NCBI GenBank assembly: GCA_036380735.1
Contig: DASVEE010000011.1
Location: 1 to 64,000 of the forward strand
DNA: 64,000 nucleotides
Reading direction: 5' to 3'
DNA from: DASVEE01 sp036380735
Lineage (GTDB): Bacteria > Acidobacteriota > Thermoanaerobaculia > Gp7-AA8
The translations under genes and the position numbers were made by a program. This document shows positions 26,140-33,948 of the stretch, in pieces. The notes beneath the pieces are model-generated. The model had not been told where the DNA came from, ran no database searches, and saw only the letters and a program-made list of their open reading frames with translations. How positions within the stretch are numbered: position 1 is the first letter of the stretch; each line of letters begins with the position of its first letter.

Positions 26140-28232
26140 CGAATAGGACGGATGGGACCTATAGGACGAATAGGACCCATGGGACTTGTCATAGGTCCTA
26201 TCTGTCCTATAGGTCTCATCGTCTGTTGTTGCTGGCGCTGCTGTTGGCCGCCTGCACGCGTCCAGCGGAAAAGCCTGTAGATACGCACGTCACGCCGAAC
26301 GCGCCGGTCATCCTGATCTCCATCGACACGCTGCGCGCGGATCATCTGCCGGCGTACGGCTACAAAGGCATTGCCACTCCGGCGCTCGACGGCTTCCGGC
26401 GCGACGCCATCCTCTACCGCAACGCGTACGCGCATTGCCCGATGACGCTACCTTCGCACGTGTCGATGCTCACCGGCCTGCTGCCGCCGGAGCATGGGGT
26501 GCGCGACAACGCGGGGTTCCGCTTCGACGGAACGAAGCACGCGACGCTGCCGGAGCTGCTGAAGCAGCGCGGTTACGCGACCGGCGCCGCCGTGTCGTCG
26601 TTCGTGCTGCGCGGGGAGACGGGACTGGGGCCGCTCTTCGAAGCGTACGACGACGCCATCGATCCTCCGCCGGGTGCGGCGTTCCGCGAGTACGCACGCG
26701 ACGGCAACGTGACGGAGCAGCTCGCGGAGCAGTGGCTCGCGCAGCACGCGGCGAAACCGTTCTTCTACTTCTTCCACATCTACGAGCCGCACGTGCCGTA
26801 CGACAGCGGCTCGTACGACGGCGACATCGTCGCGGCGGATGCGATCGTCGGGAAGCTGCTGGCGTTCCTGAAGGCGAAGCAGCTCTACGACGGCGCGCTG
26901 ATCGTCATCACCTCCGACCACGGCGAGGGGCTCGGCGATCACGGCGAGGAGCAGCACTCGATCCTCGTCTACCGCGAGGCCATCCACGTGCCGCTGCTCG
27001 TGAAGCTGCCGAAGAACGCGCAGGCGAACACGACGAACGACGCGTCGGCCGCGCTGGCGGACATCTTCCCGACGGTGCTCGAGGTCACGGGCGCCGACGC
27101 GCCGCCGCGCGCGAACGCGGTGTCGCTGCTGGCGCTGCCGCCGTCGCGCGCGATCTACGCGGAGTCGCTCTATCCGCTCTACCACTTCGGCTGGAGCGAG
27201 CTGCGCACCGTCGTCGACGAGCGCTGGCAGTTCATCGAGGCGCCGCGTCCCGAGCTGTACGACGTGATCGCCGATCCGCGAGAGAAGCGGGACGTGGCCA
27301 CGACCGAGCGGCGCACGGTGGCGGCGATGCGGCAGCAGCTCGCGAAACATGCGGATGCGGCGCCGCCCGTGGGCGACATCGATCCGGAGGACGCCGCGAA
27401 GCTCGCCGCCCTCGGCTACGTGGGCTCGGCGAAGACACCCGCCGGCGGGCCGCGTCCAAACCCGAACACGGAGATCGCGCAGCTCGAAGCGCTGCGCCGC
27501 GGCATCGACCTGACCGCGCGGCGGCGCTACGACGAGGCGGTGAACGTCTTTCGCACGCTCATCGCCGGCGCGCCGGAGATGGTGGAAGCGTGGAGCCGCA
27601 TGGGCGAAGCGCTTGCCGCGGCGGGGCAGCTCGACGAGGCGGCGAATGCGTATCGCGAGGCGAACGCGCGGTCGCAGGTGGCGTCGAGCGAGCTGGCGCT
27701 CGATCTGGCGGACGTGTATCTGCGCCAGCGCAAAGCAGCCGAGGCGGAGGCGATTGCGCGTGCGTCGCTGGCGGCGGCACCGCGGCGTGCGCGCGCGTTG
27801 CTGGCGCGTACGGCGCTGGCCCGGCGCGACGTGCGCACGGCCGTGCAGGAAGCGCAGGCGCTCGTCGTCGTCGACCCCCGCCCGTCGGATTTCGTGCTGC
27901 TCGCGGAGATGCAGCTCGCGTCCGGCGATGCCGGTGCGGCGCTGGCGACCCTGGGGCAGGTGAAATCACCGGTGTACCGATTGGAGTTCGTACGTGCGGA
28001 TGCGCTGGCACGATCGGGTAACATCGAGGGTGCGGTCGCGGCGTACCGGCGCGAGATCGAGCAGTTTCCTCGCAACATTCGGGCGTACGCGAACCTCGCG
28101 GTGCTGCAGTTCGTGAGCGGCGACCGTCGAGCATACGAGGAGACGTTGCGTGCGATGATCGCGGCGAATCCGACCGCGGAAGCGCGCGAGCTCGCGCGGA
28201 CCACGCGGGAGATGTTGGCAGCGGGTAACTAA
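26136..28232 (+). CDS. Sulfatase-like lipoprotein with TPR domain; N-terminus encoded by repeat
   Basis: A 698-residue alkaline-phosphatase-superfamily hydrolase. The first 29 residues (MTNRTDGTYRTNRTHGT and on, to RSYLSYRSHR) are translated from a 9-bp-unit repeat; the basic end then serves as the n-region of a lipoprotein signal LLLLALLLAAC with C40 the lipidated cysteine. The sulfatase-like domain (about 55-430) has metal motif VILISIDTLRADH, the nucleophile region MTLPSHVSMLTGLLPPEHG and SDHGEGLGDHGEEQH. The usual formylglycine Cys is Thr here, so it may be a phospho- rather than a sulfo-hydrolase. Residues from about 445 form several TPRs. The ATG overlaps the M28 stop. No alternative ATG or GTG follows the repeat before the hydrophobic core, which supports this start. 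Confidence 0.88.
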   Translation: MTNRTDGTYRTNRTHGTCHRSYLSYRSHRLLLLALLLAACTRPAEKPVDTHVTPNAPVILISIDTLRADHLPAYGYKGIATPALDGFRRDAILYRNAYAHCPMTLPSHVSMLTGLLPPEHGVRDNAGFRFDGTKHATLPELLKQRGYATGAAVSSFVLRGETGLGPLFEAYDDAIDPPPGAAFREYARDGNVTEQLAEQWLAQHAAKPFFYFFHIYEPHVPYDSGSYDGDIVAADAIVGKLLAFLKAKQLYDGALIVITSDHGEGLGDHGEEQHSILVYREAIHVPLLVKLPKNAQANTTNDASAALADIFPTVLEVTGADAPPRANAVSLLALPPSRAIYAESLYPLYHFGWSELRTVVDERWQFIEAPRPELYDVIADPREKRDVATTERRTVAAMRQQLAKHADAAPPVGDIDPEDAAKLAALGYVGSAKTPAGGPRPNPNTEIAQLEALRRGIDLTARRRYDEAVNVFRTLIAGAPEMVEAWSRMGEALAAAGQLDEAANAYREANARSQVASSELALDLADVYLRQRKAAEAEAIARASLAAAPRRARALLARTALARRDVRTAVQEAQALVVVDPRPSDFVLLAEMQLASGDAGAALATLGQVKSPVYRLEFVRADALARSGNIEGAVAAYRREIEQFPRNIRAYANLAVLQFVSGDRRAYEETLRAMIAANPTAEARELARTTREMLAAGN
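26137..26222. repeat. 9-bp-unit inverted repeat inside a coding start, site F
   Basis: The left arm GACGAATAGGACGGATGGGA with following units, and the right arm GTCCTATCTGTCCTATAGGT, lie wholly within the first 29 codons of the sulfatase-like gene. Because the unit is 9 bp, it reads as repeated tripeptides (NRT, YRT, then RSY/LSY). Confidence 0.88.
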
Positions 28233-28240
28233 GGAGACTC

Positions 28241-28765
28241 ATGCAGAACGTCGGAAGAAACGAAAAATGCCCCTGCGGAAGCGGGAAGAAGTTCAAGAAC
28301 TGCCACGCGGAGCAGAGCCAGCATCCCGCTCCCCGCGGCCTCATCTTCCTCGGCGTCGCCATCGCCGCCGTGGCGGCCGTGGGCATCGTCCCCGCGCTGC
28401 GCTCGGACAAGGACGAGCGCGCGACGCCCGTCAGCGCGGCAGCGCCGGCGGCGACGTCGACAGCGCCGGCCGCCACGCCGGGCTCACCGCAGCCCCCGGG
28501 CCCCGTCCCGCCGGGCAAGGTATGGAACGTCGAGCACGGCCACTGGCACGACGAGAACCAGGCCGCCCCCCAGAACGCCATCCGCATCGACGGCCTGCCG
28601 ACCACCGCCCCCATCCCGGGAGCCGCACCGCTGGCGGCAACCACGACGTCCCCAGCCCAGTCCAACATCCCCCAGACCCTGACCCCCCAGCCCGCCGGCC
28701 CCGCGCCCGCCGGCAAGGTCTGGTCCGCCGAACACGGCCACTGGCACGACGCCGCCCCGCAATAA
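28241..28765 (+). CDS. SEC-C zinc-motif membrane protein with HGHWHD repeats
   Basis: A 174-residue protein. Residues 5-22 are a SEC-C motif (GRNEKCPCGSGKKFKNCH), a zinc-binding element known from SecA, which can bind SecB and ribosomes. One TM segment follows (about 33-52), then an Ala/Pro/Thr-rich, probably extracytoplasmic region with two copies of P-x-GKVW-(N/S)-x-EHGHWHD (about 91-105 and 155-170). The His-rich repeats look like metal ligands. SEC-C inside with histidine repeats outside suggests coupling of translocation or targeting to something in the periplasm; no function is known to me. The start follows AAGGAG, 8 bp past the sulfatase-like stop, so likely one operon. A terminator follows at 28831. 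Confidence 0.85.
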   Translation: MQNVGRNEKCPCGSGKKFKNCHAEQSQHPAPRGLIFLGVAIAAVAAVGIVPALRSDKDERATPVSAAAPAATSTAPAATPGSPQPPGPVPPGKVWNVEHGHWHDENQAAPQNAIRIDGLPTTAPIPGAAPLAATTTSPAQSNIPQTLTPQPAGPAPAGKVWSAEHGHWHDAAPQ

Positions 28766-28770
28766 GGGGA

Positions 28771-29106
28771 AACGATAGGACGAATAGGACCTATTTGACG
28801 GATAGGACCTATAGGACCTATGCACGACGACCCCGGGTCAATCCCGGGGTTTTCTTTTAGGCCGCGGCGGACCCACCCCAACCCCCGCCGCCGACCGGCC
28901 GAGCAGAGCCCCGGCACGGCAAGACCGCCAGCCCAGGCGCCAAGGCGCCGCGCCACTAGCCCCGGGCTAGCAGGACTGCACATTGCGGCGGGAAGGTGCC
29001 GCGTGCTGGCGCCGGGTTCGCCTTGCGGCGCGCGGTGCGGTGTGGCATCTGGCCGGTGTCCTATCTGTCCTATTCGTCCTGTAGGTCCTATTTGTCCTAT
29101 CGTTCC
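28771..29106. repeat. 9-bp-unit inverted repeat with 235-bp interior, site G; no gene
   Basis: The left arm (28771-28820) starts AACGATAGGACGAATAGGAC and the right arm (29057-29106) ends TTTGTCCTATCGTTCC. The interior holds the operon terminator, the 15-bp palindrome CTAGCCCCGGGCTAG at 28956-28970 and GC-rich sequence with no supported gene. The whole gap 28766-29174 is non-coding. Confidence 0.82.
28831..28857 (+). terminator. Rho-independent terminator of the M28-sulfatase-SEC-C genes
   Basis: CCCCGGG-TCAAT-CCCGGGG followed by TTTTCTTTT. Confidence 0.9.
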
Positions 29107-29115
29107 CTGCGGGGC

Positions 29116-29152
29116 AAAAACAAAAAGGGCGGGCACCTTGCGGTGCCCACCC
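29116..29152 (-). terminator. Rho-independent terminator of TonB receptor 1
   Basis: On the minus strand GGGTGGGCACC-GCAA-GGTGCCCGCCC is followed by TTTTTGTTTTT, 23 bp past the receptor stop. Confidence 0.9.
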
Positions 29153-29174
29153 TTCGTGTGTGCTGCGTGAGCTA

Positions 29175-32159
29175 CTAGAAGCGGAAGCCAACCGCGAAGC
29201 GGTACGTGCGGGGAAGCTGGTAGGCGTCCTTGTTCGTCGCTTTGCCGAAGTTGGTGTCGAGCTCGTAGTGGGTGCCGAGGACCGGGGTCTCGGTGCGGGG
29301 GTTGAAGGGCTTCAGCGAGGCGCGGTTGCGGCTCGTGTAGACGCGCTGCTCGACCACGGGGCCGAGGTTCGTCGAGGCGAACTGCACGCCCTGCTCGTTG
29401 AAGCTGTTGATCAGCTCACCGCGGACGAACACGCTCACGCTCTTGTAGATCGGGAACGTGTACAGCGCGGAGAGATCCGTCGAGGTGATGTCGTCGAGGC
29501 GGTAGGCGCCGCGCTCGGCGAAGTAGTACGGGATCACCGCGGTCGCGGAGCCATCCGGAGGCGTGATGTAGTTGAACGTCGGCGGCGTGGTGGTGCCGAA
29601 GAACGCGTTCCAGTTGGCTTTGCGCGCGTCGACGTTGCCGATGGCGGAGAACGACGCGGCGCTCTGGTAGCGCTGCAGGAGGCCGAGGTTCAGCGTGCCG
29701 AACGGCAGCTTCCAGTCGTAGTTCGCGTAGAGGTTCGCGCGGTGACGGAGGTCGCCCTGGAGGTAGCCGACCGGGCGCGCCTGCTCGAAGTCGCGGAACT
29801 CGGGATAAACGAGCGTGGTGTCGGTGACGGTGGCGTTGTTGTAGGTCTCGCCCTCGATGTTGCCGCGGAGCTTCGACCAGGTGTAGTTGCCGCCGAACTG
29901 GATCCCGAGCCAGGAGTACTGACCCTGGAGCTGGATGCCGTTGTAGGTGCGCTCGAGATCGCCGCTGTCGTTGCCGACGAGACCGACGTCGTACGTCTTG
30001 TTGAACTGGTCGGTGGCCTTACCGGTGCCCTGGTCGAGGCGCGTGACGTAGAAGTCGGACCAGTTGCGGTTGATGAAGTCGACGCGGGCGTAGCCGTTGC
30101 CGCCGAACTGGTGACCGTAGCCGAGGGCGATTTCTTTCATGACCGGCGACTTGAGCGTGCCGTCGATACGGGCGGTGAGGCCGGGGATGCTGGCCGCGAC
30201 GACGTCGCCGTAGACGCCTTCACCACCGACGGAGCGGAACCAGTCGAACACGCGGGTGATGACTTCCGCGTTGCTCAGCGGGGTGCCGATGATGTTGCCG
30301 CTGGCGTCGACGGGGTTGAGGGCCGGACCGTTGTAGTTGTAGTAGATCGAAGCGGCGGTGCCGGCGGCGGAGGCGCTGTCGCCGATGCCGCTGTCGAGCT
30401 TCGTCACGTAGTGCGAGTAGCTCGCGCTGATGCGGTCGCGGCCATCGCCGCGGACGTCATAGATGACGCCGAGGCGGGGGCTGAACGCGGAGTCGTCCGC
30501 GACCTTGTTCCCCGACTGGTCCTTGCCGTCGTTCTTGTCCCAGCGGACGCCGACGTTGAACGAGAAGTTCTTGTTGAAGTCCCACTTGTCGTTGAGGAAG
30601 ACGGACTTGGTGGCGAAGTCGTTCGTCTGCGAAAGCTGGAACAGCGGCGTCCAGAGGATGCGGCCGTCGTTCGGCAGCACGGAGATGAAGACCTCGTTGT
30701 TGATGGGTTTGCTGAAGTCGCCGAAGATGCGGAAGTTCGAGCCCGACTGGTAGTTGTTCTCGTTGCGGAGCTCGTGGAAGTCGTCGTAGCCGGCGCTGAT
30801 GTTGTGGCTGCCCAGCGCGCTCGAGGTGAGGAAGTAGTTCGCCTTGACGAGGTAGTTCTTGTTGTTGCGCGTCTTCGGATCGCACTCGCCGCAGAACGTC
30901 GGCGACCACATGCGGTTCGAGGTGTTGTTGTCGCGCAGGATGGTGCCGTCGACGAGGTCCTTCGGACCGCCGCCGCCGATGAAGCCGAAGTAACGGCGGC
31001 TGTACTGCGCTTCGACGAGGAAGCTGCTGGTGATGACGCCCGTGTACTGGTAGCTCTGCAGCCAGTTCGGGAGCTCGCGGTTGGTGAGGCTGCGGAGGTC
31101 GACGACGTTGCCGAAGCGGTAGTTGGTCTCGGTGGTGTTGTTCTTGAGGTAGGAGCCGACGATGCTGTGGCCCGCGGCGATCTGGCCGGTGAGCTTCGCC
31201 TCGTAGCGCTTGTTGTCGCGGCCGAACTCGTACGGCAGCGTGGTGAGCGTCGTGACGTTCGACTGGGTCTCTTCGAACATGCGGCCGGCGCCGAAGAACC
31301 AGATGCGGTCCTTCATGAGGTAGCCGCCGAGGGTGGCTTCCCACTGCTCGTTGAGGACGTCGGCGTTGTCGGGCTGCGCCACGCCGGTGACCGGGTTGCG
31401 GAACGCCGTCTCGTCGGTCCACGAGCCGTTCGTCAGGTTGTTGCGGAGCGAGCCACTGAACTCGTTGCCGCCCGACTTGGTGATGGTGTTGACGACGCCG
31501 CCGGTGAAGCGGCCGTATTCGGCGGAGACGCCGCCGGTGATGAGGGTCGTCTCCTGGATGGCGTCTTCGACGAAGAGGTTCTCCGGCTGGCCGCGGAGCG
31601 TGTCGTTCACGACGACGCCGTTGACCATGTAGAGGTTGTCGTAAGACGGGGCGCCGTTGATGACGCGCTGGTTGTTCGGACCGGCGTCGTTGACGCCCGG
31701 CGCGATGAGGATGCGCTGGGCGATCGTGCGGCCGAGGGGGAGCGATTCGACCTGCTCGGCGGTGAGCGAGGTCGAGACCTGCGTCGTCTCGAGGACGGAC
31801 GGGGCCGCGGCCGTGACGGTGATGGCTTCAGCGACGGCCGAGACCTTCAGGTCGACGTCGGCGCGCGCGGTCTCGCCGAGCCGGACGGTGGCGTTCTTGC
31901 GGACGGTTTGCAACCCTTCCAACTCCACCGTGACGGTGTAGGTGCCGGGAGGCAGGGCGGGGAAGTTGTACTCGCCGTTCGGACCGGTGACGGCCGAGCG
32001 GCTGCCCTGCAGGGCCGGCGAGGTGACGGTGACGGTGGCGCCGGGCAGTGCCGAGCCCTCGCTGGTCACGTTGCCGGTCAGGGTTGCGGTGGTCTGTGCA
32101 AACGCCGGGAAGGCGCAGAGCAGCAGGAGTACCGCGGTGAGACGGGACAGAAAACGCAT
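29175..32159 (-). CDS. Oar-like TonB-dependent receptor 1
   Basis: A 994-residue outer-membrane protein. Signal peptide MRFLSRLTAVLLLLCAFPAFAQ, then a carboxypeptidase-regulatory/CNA-B-like domain (about 25-110: ATLTGNVTSEGSALPGATVT, GEYNFPALPPGTYTVTVE), a plug domain (about 115-260 with ITKSGGNEFSGSLRN) and a C-terminal barrel ending in the aromatic strand RTYRFAVGFRF. A CxxC pair (FCGEC) lies in an extracellular-loop region. This is the Oar-like receptor class, expanded in Acidobacteriota and often linked to uptake of complex carbohydrates, peptides or siderophores; the ligand cannot be inferred. The start is supported by AGGAGGAGA right upstream. Closest relative in the window is receptor 2 (33949-36951). 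It has its own terminator. Confidence 0.94.
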   Translation of the reverse strand: MRFLSRLTAVLLLLCAFPAFAQTTATLTGNVTSEGSALPGATVTVTSPALQGSRSAVTGPNGEYNFPALPPGTYTVTVELEGLQTVRKNATVRLGETARADVDLKVSAVAEAITVTAAAPSVLETTQVSTSLTAEQVESLPLGRTIAQRILIAPGVNDAGPNNQRVINGAPSYDNLYMVNGVVVNDTLRGQPENLFVEDAIQETTLITGGVSAEYGRFTGGVVNTITKSGGNEFSGSLRNNLTNGSWTDETAFRNPVTGVAQPDNADVLNEQWEATLGGYLMKDRIWFFGAGRMFEETQSNVTTLTTLPYEFGRDNKRYEAKLTGQIAAGHSIVGSYLKNNTTETNYRFGNVVDLRSLTNRELPNWLQSYQYTGVITSSFLVEAQYSRRYFGFIGGGGPKDLVDGTILRDNNTSNRMWSPTFCGECDPKTRNNKNYLVKANYFLTSSALGSHNISAGYDDFHELRNENNYQSGSNFRIFGDFSKPINNEVFISVLPNDGRILWTPLFQLSQTNDFATKSVFLNDKWDFNKNFSFNVGVRWDKNDGKDQSGNKVADDSAFSPRLGVIYDVRGDGRDRISASYSHYVTKLDSGIGDSASAAGTAASIYYNYNGPALNPVDASGNIIGTPLSNAEVITRVFDWFRSVGGEGVYGDVVAASIPGLTARIDGTLKSPVMKEIALGYGHQFGGNGYARVDFINRNWSDFYVTRLDQGTGKATDQFNKTYDVGLVGNDSGDLERTYNGIQLQGQYSWLGIQFGGNYTWSKLRGNIEGETYNNATVTDTTLVYPEFRDFEQARPVGYLQGDLRHRANLYANYDWKLPFGTLNLGLLQRYQSAASFSAIGNVDARKANWNAFFGTTTPPTFNYITPPDGSATAVIPYYFAERGAYRLDDITSTDLSALYTFPIYKSVSVFVRGELINSFNEQGVQFASTNLGPVVEQRVYTSRNRASLKPFNPRTETPVLGTHYELDTNFGKATNKDAYQLPRTYRFAVGFRF

Positions 32160-32369
32160 TTCTCCTCCTATGGTTGGCTGACGAAGTCGGGGGAACCGGA
32201 GGGCGCTCTCTGCAATAAGCGCGGCCAGACCGTTTGCGCAACGGCCGGTCGGTAAAGCGTGCTGACACAACGAGTTCAGGTGTTGTAACCAGGGCGTTGC
32301 AACTGCCTGAATACGGAAAGTTGAAGAACGGGTGTGGTTTGCTTGGAGCTGGGCCCTGTCCCGGCGCGC

Positions 32370-33758
32370 CTACAGTCTGGCGCCGATCCCTACGCGATAC
32401 ACGCGCTCTTCGCCGCGGCGGCCGAAGACGTTGGCCGCTTCCAGCTTGATGAAGGGCGTCACGGTCATCCGGGCGAAGCGGTAGTTGAGGGCGAGGTCGG
32501 TGGCGGCGAAGCCGGCCTGGTAGCGCTCCAGGAGGGTGACGTTGACGTCGTGGTCGAGGAGGGGAGGGTCGATCTGCACCCAGGCGGCGCCGCGGGTGCC
32601 GTCGCCGAAGCGGGCCAGGCCGCCGAAGGTGAAGAGGAGCCAGTGGTAGATGCCATCGATCACGAGGGCGTCGTCGTGCGTGTCGCGCCGGAGCGCGGTG
32701 GCGCGGGCGTAGCCGCTGGCGCCGAGGCGCTGGCCGTAAGTGAGGGCGAGCTCGTCGTCTGAGGCGTTGGCGGCCAGACGGTGCTCTCCGTTGCCGAGGA
32801 GGTCGTAGACCACGCCGGCGCGCGGCGACCAGTCGTCCTCTTCGTAACGGATGCCCGCGTCGATGATGAAGCGGCTGCCCACGACGTAGCGGTCGGAGAG
32901 GAAGAAGGCGTCGTCGACGTAGCCGCCGGCGAGCTCGTGGCCGCGAAGCAGTGCGTAGCCGGTGAGGGCGTGGAAGTCGTTGGTGGAGCCGGCTGCACTG
33001 AAGGTGGCGCGGGTGCCGAAGTGCGACCAGCGGACCGCGAGGTCATCCTGGGCGAGATCGCTGACGTACCCGCGTACGATCACGGCATCGCGCTCGGTGG
33101 GGCTGGCGGTGACTTTGAGCAGGCCGCCGCGGACGTGGTCACTGACGAGGCCCGTGCCGAAGTACCAGAGGCGGTCCTCGATGATGCGCCCTCCGGTCTG
33201 CGCTTCGAAGGTGGTGGCGGTGTTTCGCGCACCGGCGGATTCGTGGGTCAGGCGCGCGGAGCCGGTGAACTCGTTGCCGCCGCTCCACGTCGGCGTGACG
33301 ACGAAGTGGTGGCGGTGGAAGCCGGAGATGGGGATCGATTCTTCGCGGAGGGCGTCGAGCGAAAGGGTGCGCACGCGCGTGTTGGGGAGCTGTTCGAGCG
33401 TCTCCGCGTCGATGGTGAAGACGCTGCGCGGCCGCTCCAGGAGGGAGCGTGGCGCAGCGGTCATGGTGACGGCTTCCCCTTCTTCGCTGCGGGCGAGATC
33501 GGCGTCGGAGCGGGTGGGCTCGCCGAAGCGGACGCGCGCGCGCCGCGTGAGCGTCTGGTGGCCGGTCATGGAGAAGATGACGTCGTACTCGCCCGGCGGC
33601 AACGCCGGCATCCACCAGCGGCCGTTGGCGTCGGTGATGGTGGTGCGCGGCTGCGGGAGCGCATCCCCCACCGCCATGACGGTGGCCCCGGCCAGCGGAG
33701 CGCCGTCGGTGGTGACCCGTCCGGAAAGCGCGGCGACAACAAGAAGCATGGCGATCAT
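32370..33758 (-). CDS. Miniature Oar-like receptor (462 aa)
   Basis: A 462-residue outer-membrane protein that looks like a shortened Oar-type receptor. A very short hydrophobic leader (MIAMLLVVAAL) runs straight into the carboxypeptidase-regulatory domain (GRVTTDGAPLAGATVMAVGD, GRWWMPALPPGEYDVIF). A remnant of the plug start (FTIDAETLEQLPNTRVRTLS) and a short bridge (SGGNEFTGSARLTHES) lead to a reduced barrel of perhaps 14-16 strands ending YRVGIGARL. Lengths of relatives here are 913-1000. The frame is intact throughout, so this is not a simple pseudogene. Possibly a barrel without a full plug, that is, an open porin or a signalling remnant. It lies between receptors 1 and 2 on the same strand. 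Confidence 0.8.
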   Translation of the reverse strand: MIAMLLVVAALSGRVTTDGAPLAGATVMAVGDALPQPRTTITDANGRWWMPALPPGEYDVIFSMTGHQTLTRRARVRFGEPTRSDADLARSEEGEAVTMTAAPRSLLERPRSVFTIDAETLEQLPNTRVRTLSLDALREESIPISGFHRHHFVVTPTWSGGNEFTGSARLTHESAGARNTATTFEAQTGGRIIEDRLWYFGTGLVSDHVRGGLLKVTASPTERDAVIVRGYVSDLAQDDLAVRWSHFGTRATFSAAGSTNDFHALTGYALLRGHELAGGYVDDAFFLSDRYVVGSRFIIDAGIRYEEDDWSPRAGVVYDLLGNGEHRLAANASDDELALTYGQRLGASGYARATALRRDTHDDALVIDGIYHWLLFTFGGLARFGDGTRGAAWVQIDPPLLDHDVNVTLLERYQAGFAATDLALNYRFARMTVTPFIKLEAANVFGRRGEERVYRVGIGARL

Positions 33759-33795
33759 CGCCGGAACTGTACTGCACGAAAAACGCCCCGCAGGA

Positions 33796-33896
33796 GAACG
33801 ATGGGACGAATGGGACCTATGGGACGAATGGGACGCCGCGGGTTCGTCCTATCTGTCCTATAGGTCCTATAGGTCCCATTCGTCCTATCGGTCCCA
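33796..33896. repeat. 9-bp-unit inverted repeat, site H
   Basis: The left arm AACGATGGGACGAATGGGAC with further units, and a right arm of GTCCTAT/GTCCCAT units ending ATCGGTCCCAT. It lies upstream of the mini-receptor gene and just past the terminator of receptor 2. Confidence 0.86.
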
Positions 33897-33898
33897 TG

Positions 33899-33929
33899 AA
33901 AAAAGCCCCGGCCTTGCGGCCGGGGCTTC
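33899..33929 (-). terminator. Rho-independent terminator of TonB receptor 2
   Basis: On the minus strand AGCCCCGGCC-GCAA-GGCCGGGGCT then TTTTTTC, about 20 bp after the receptor stop. Confidence 0.9.
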
Positions 33930-33948
33930 GAAGACTGCGTGGTAGCGG

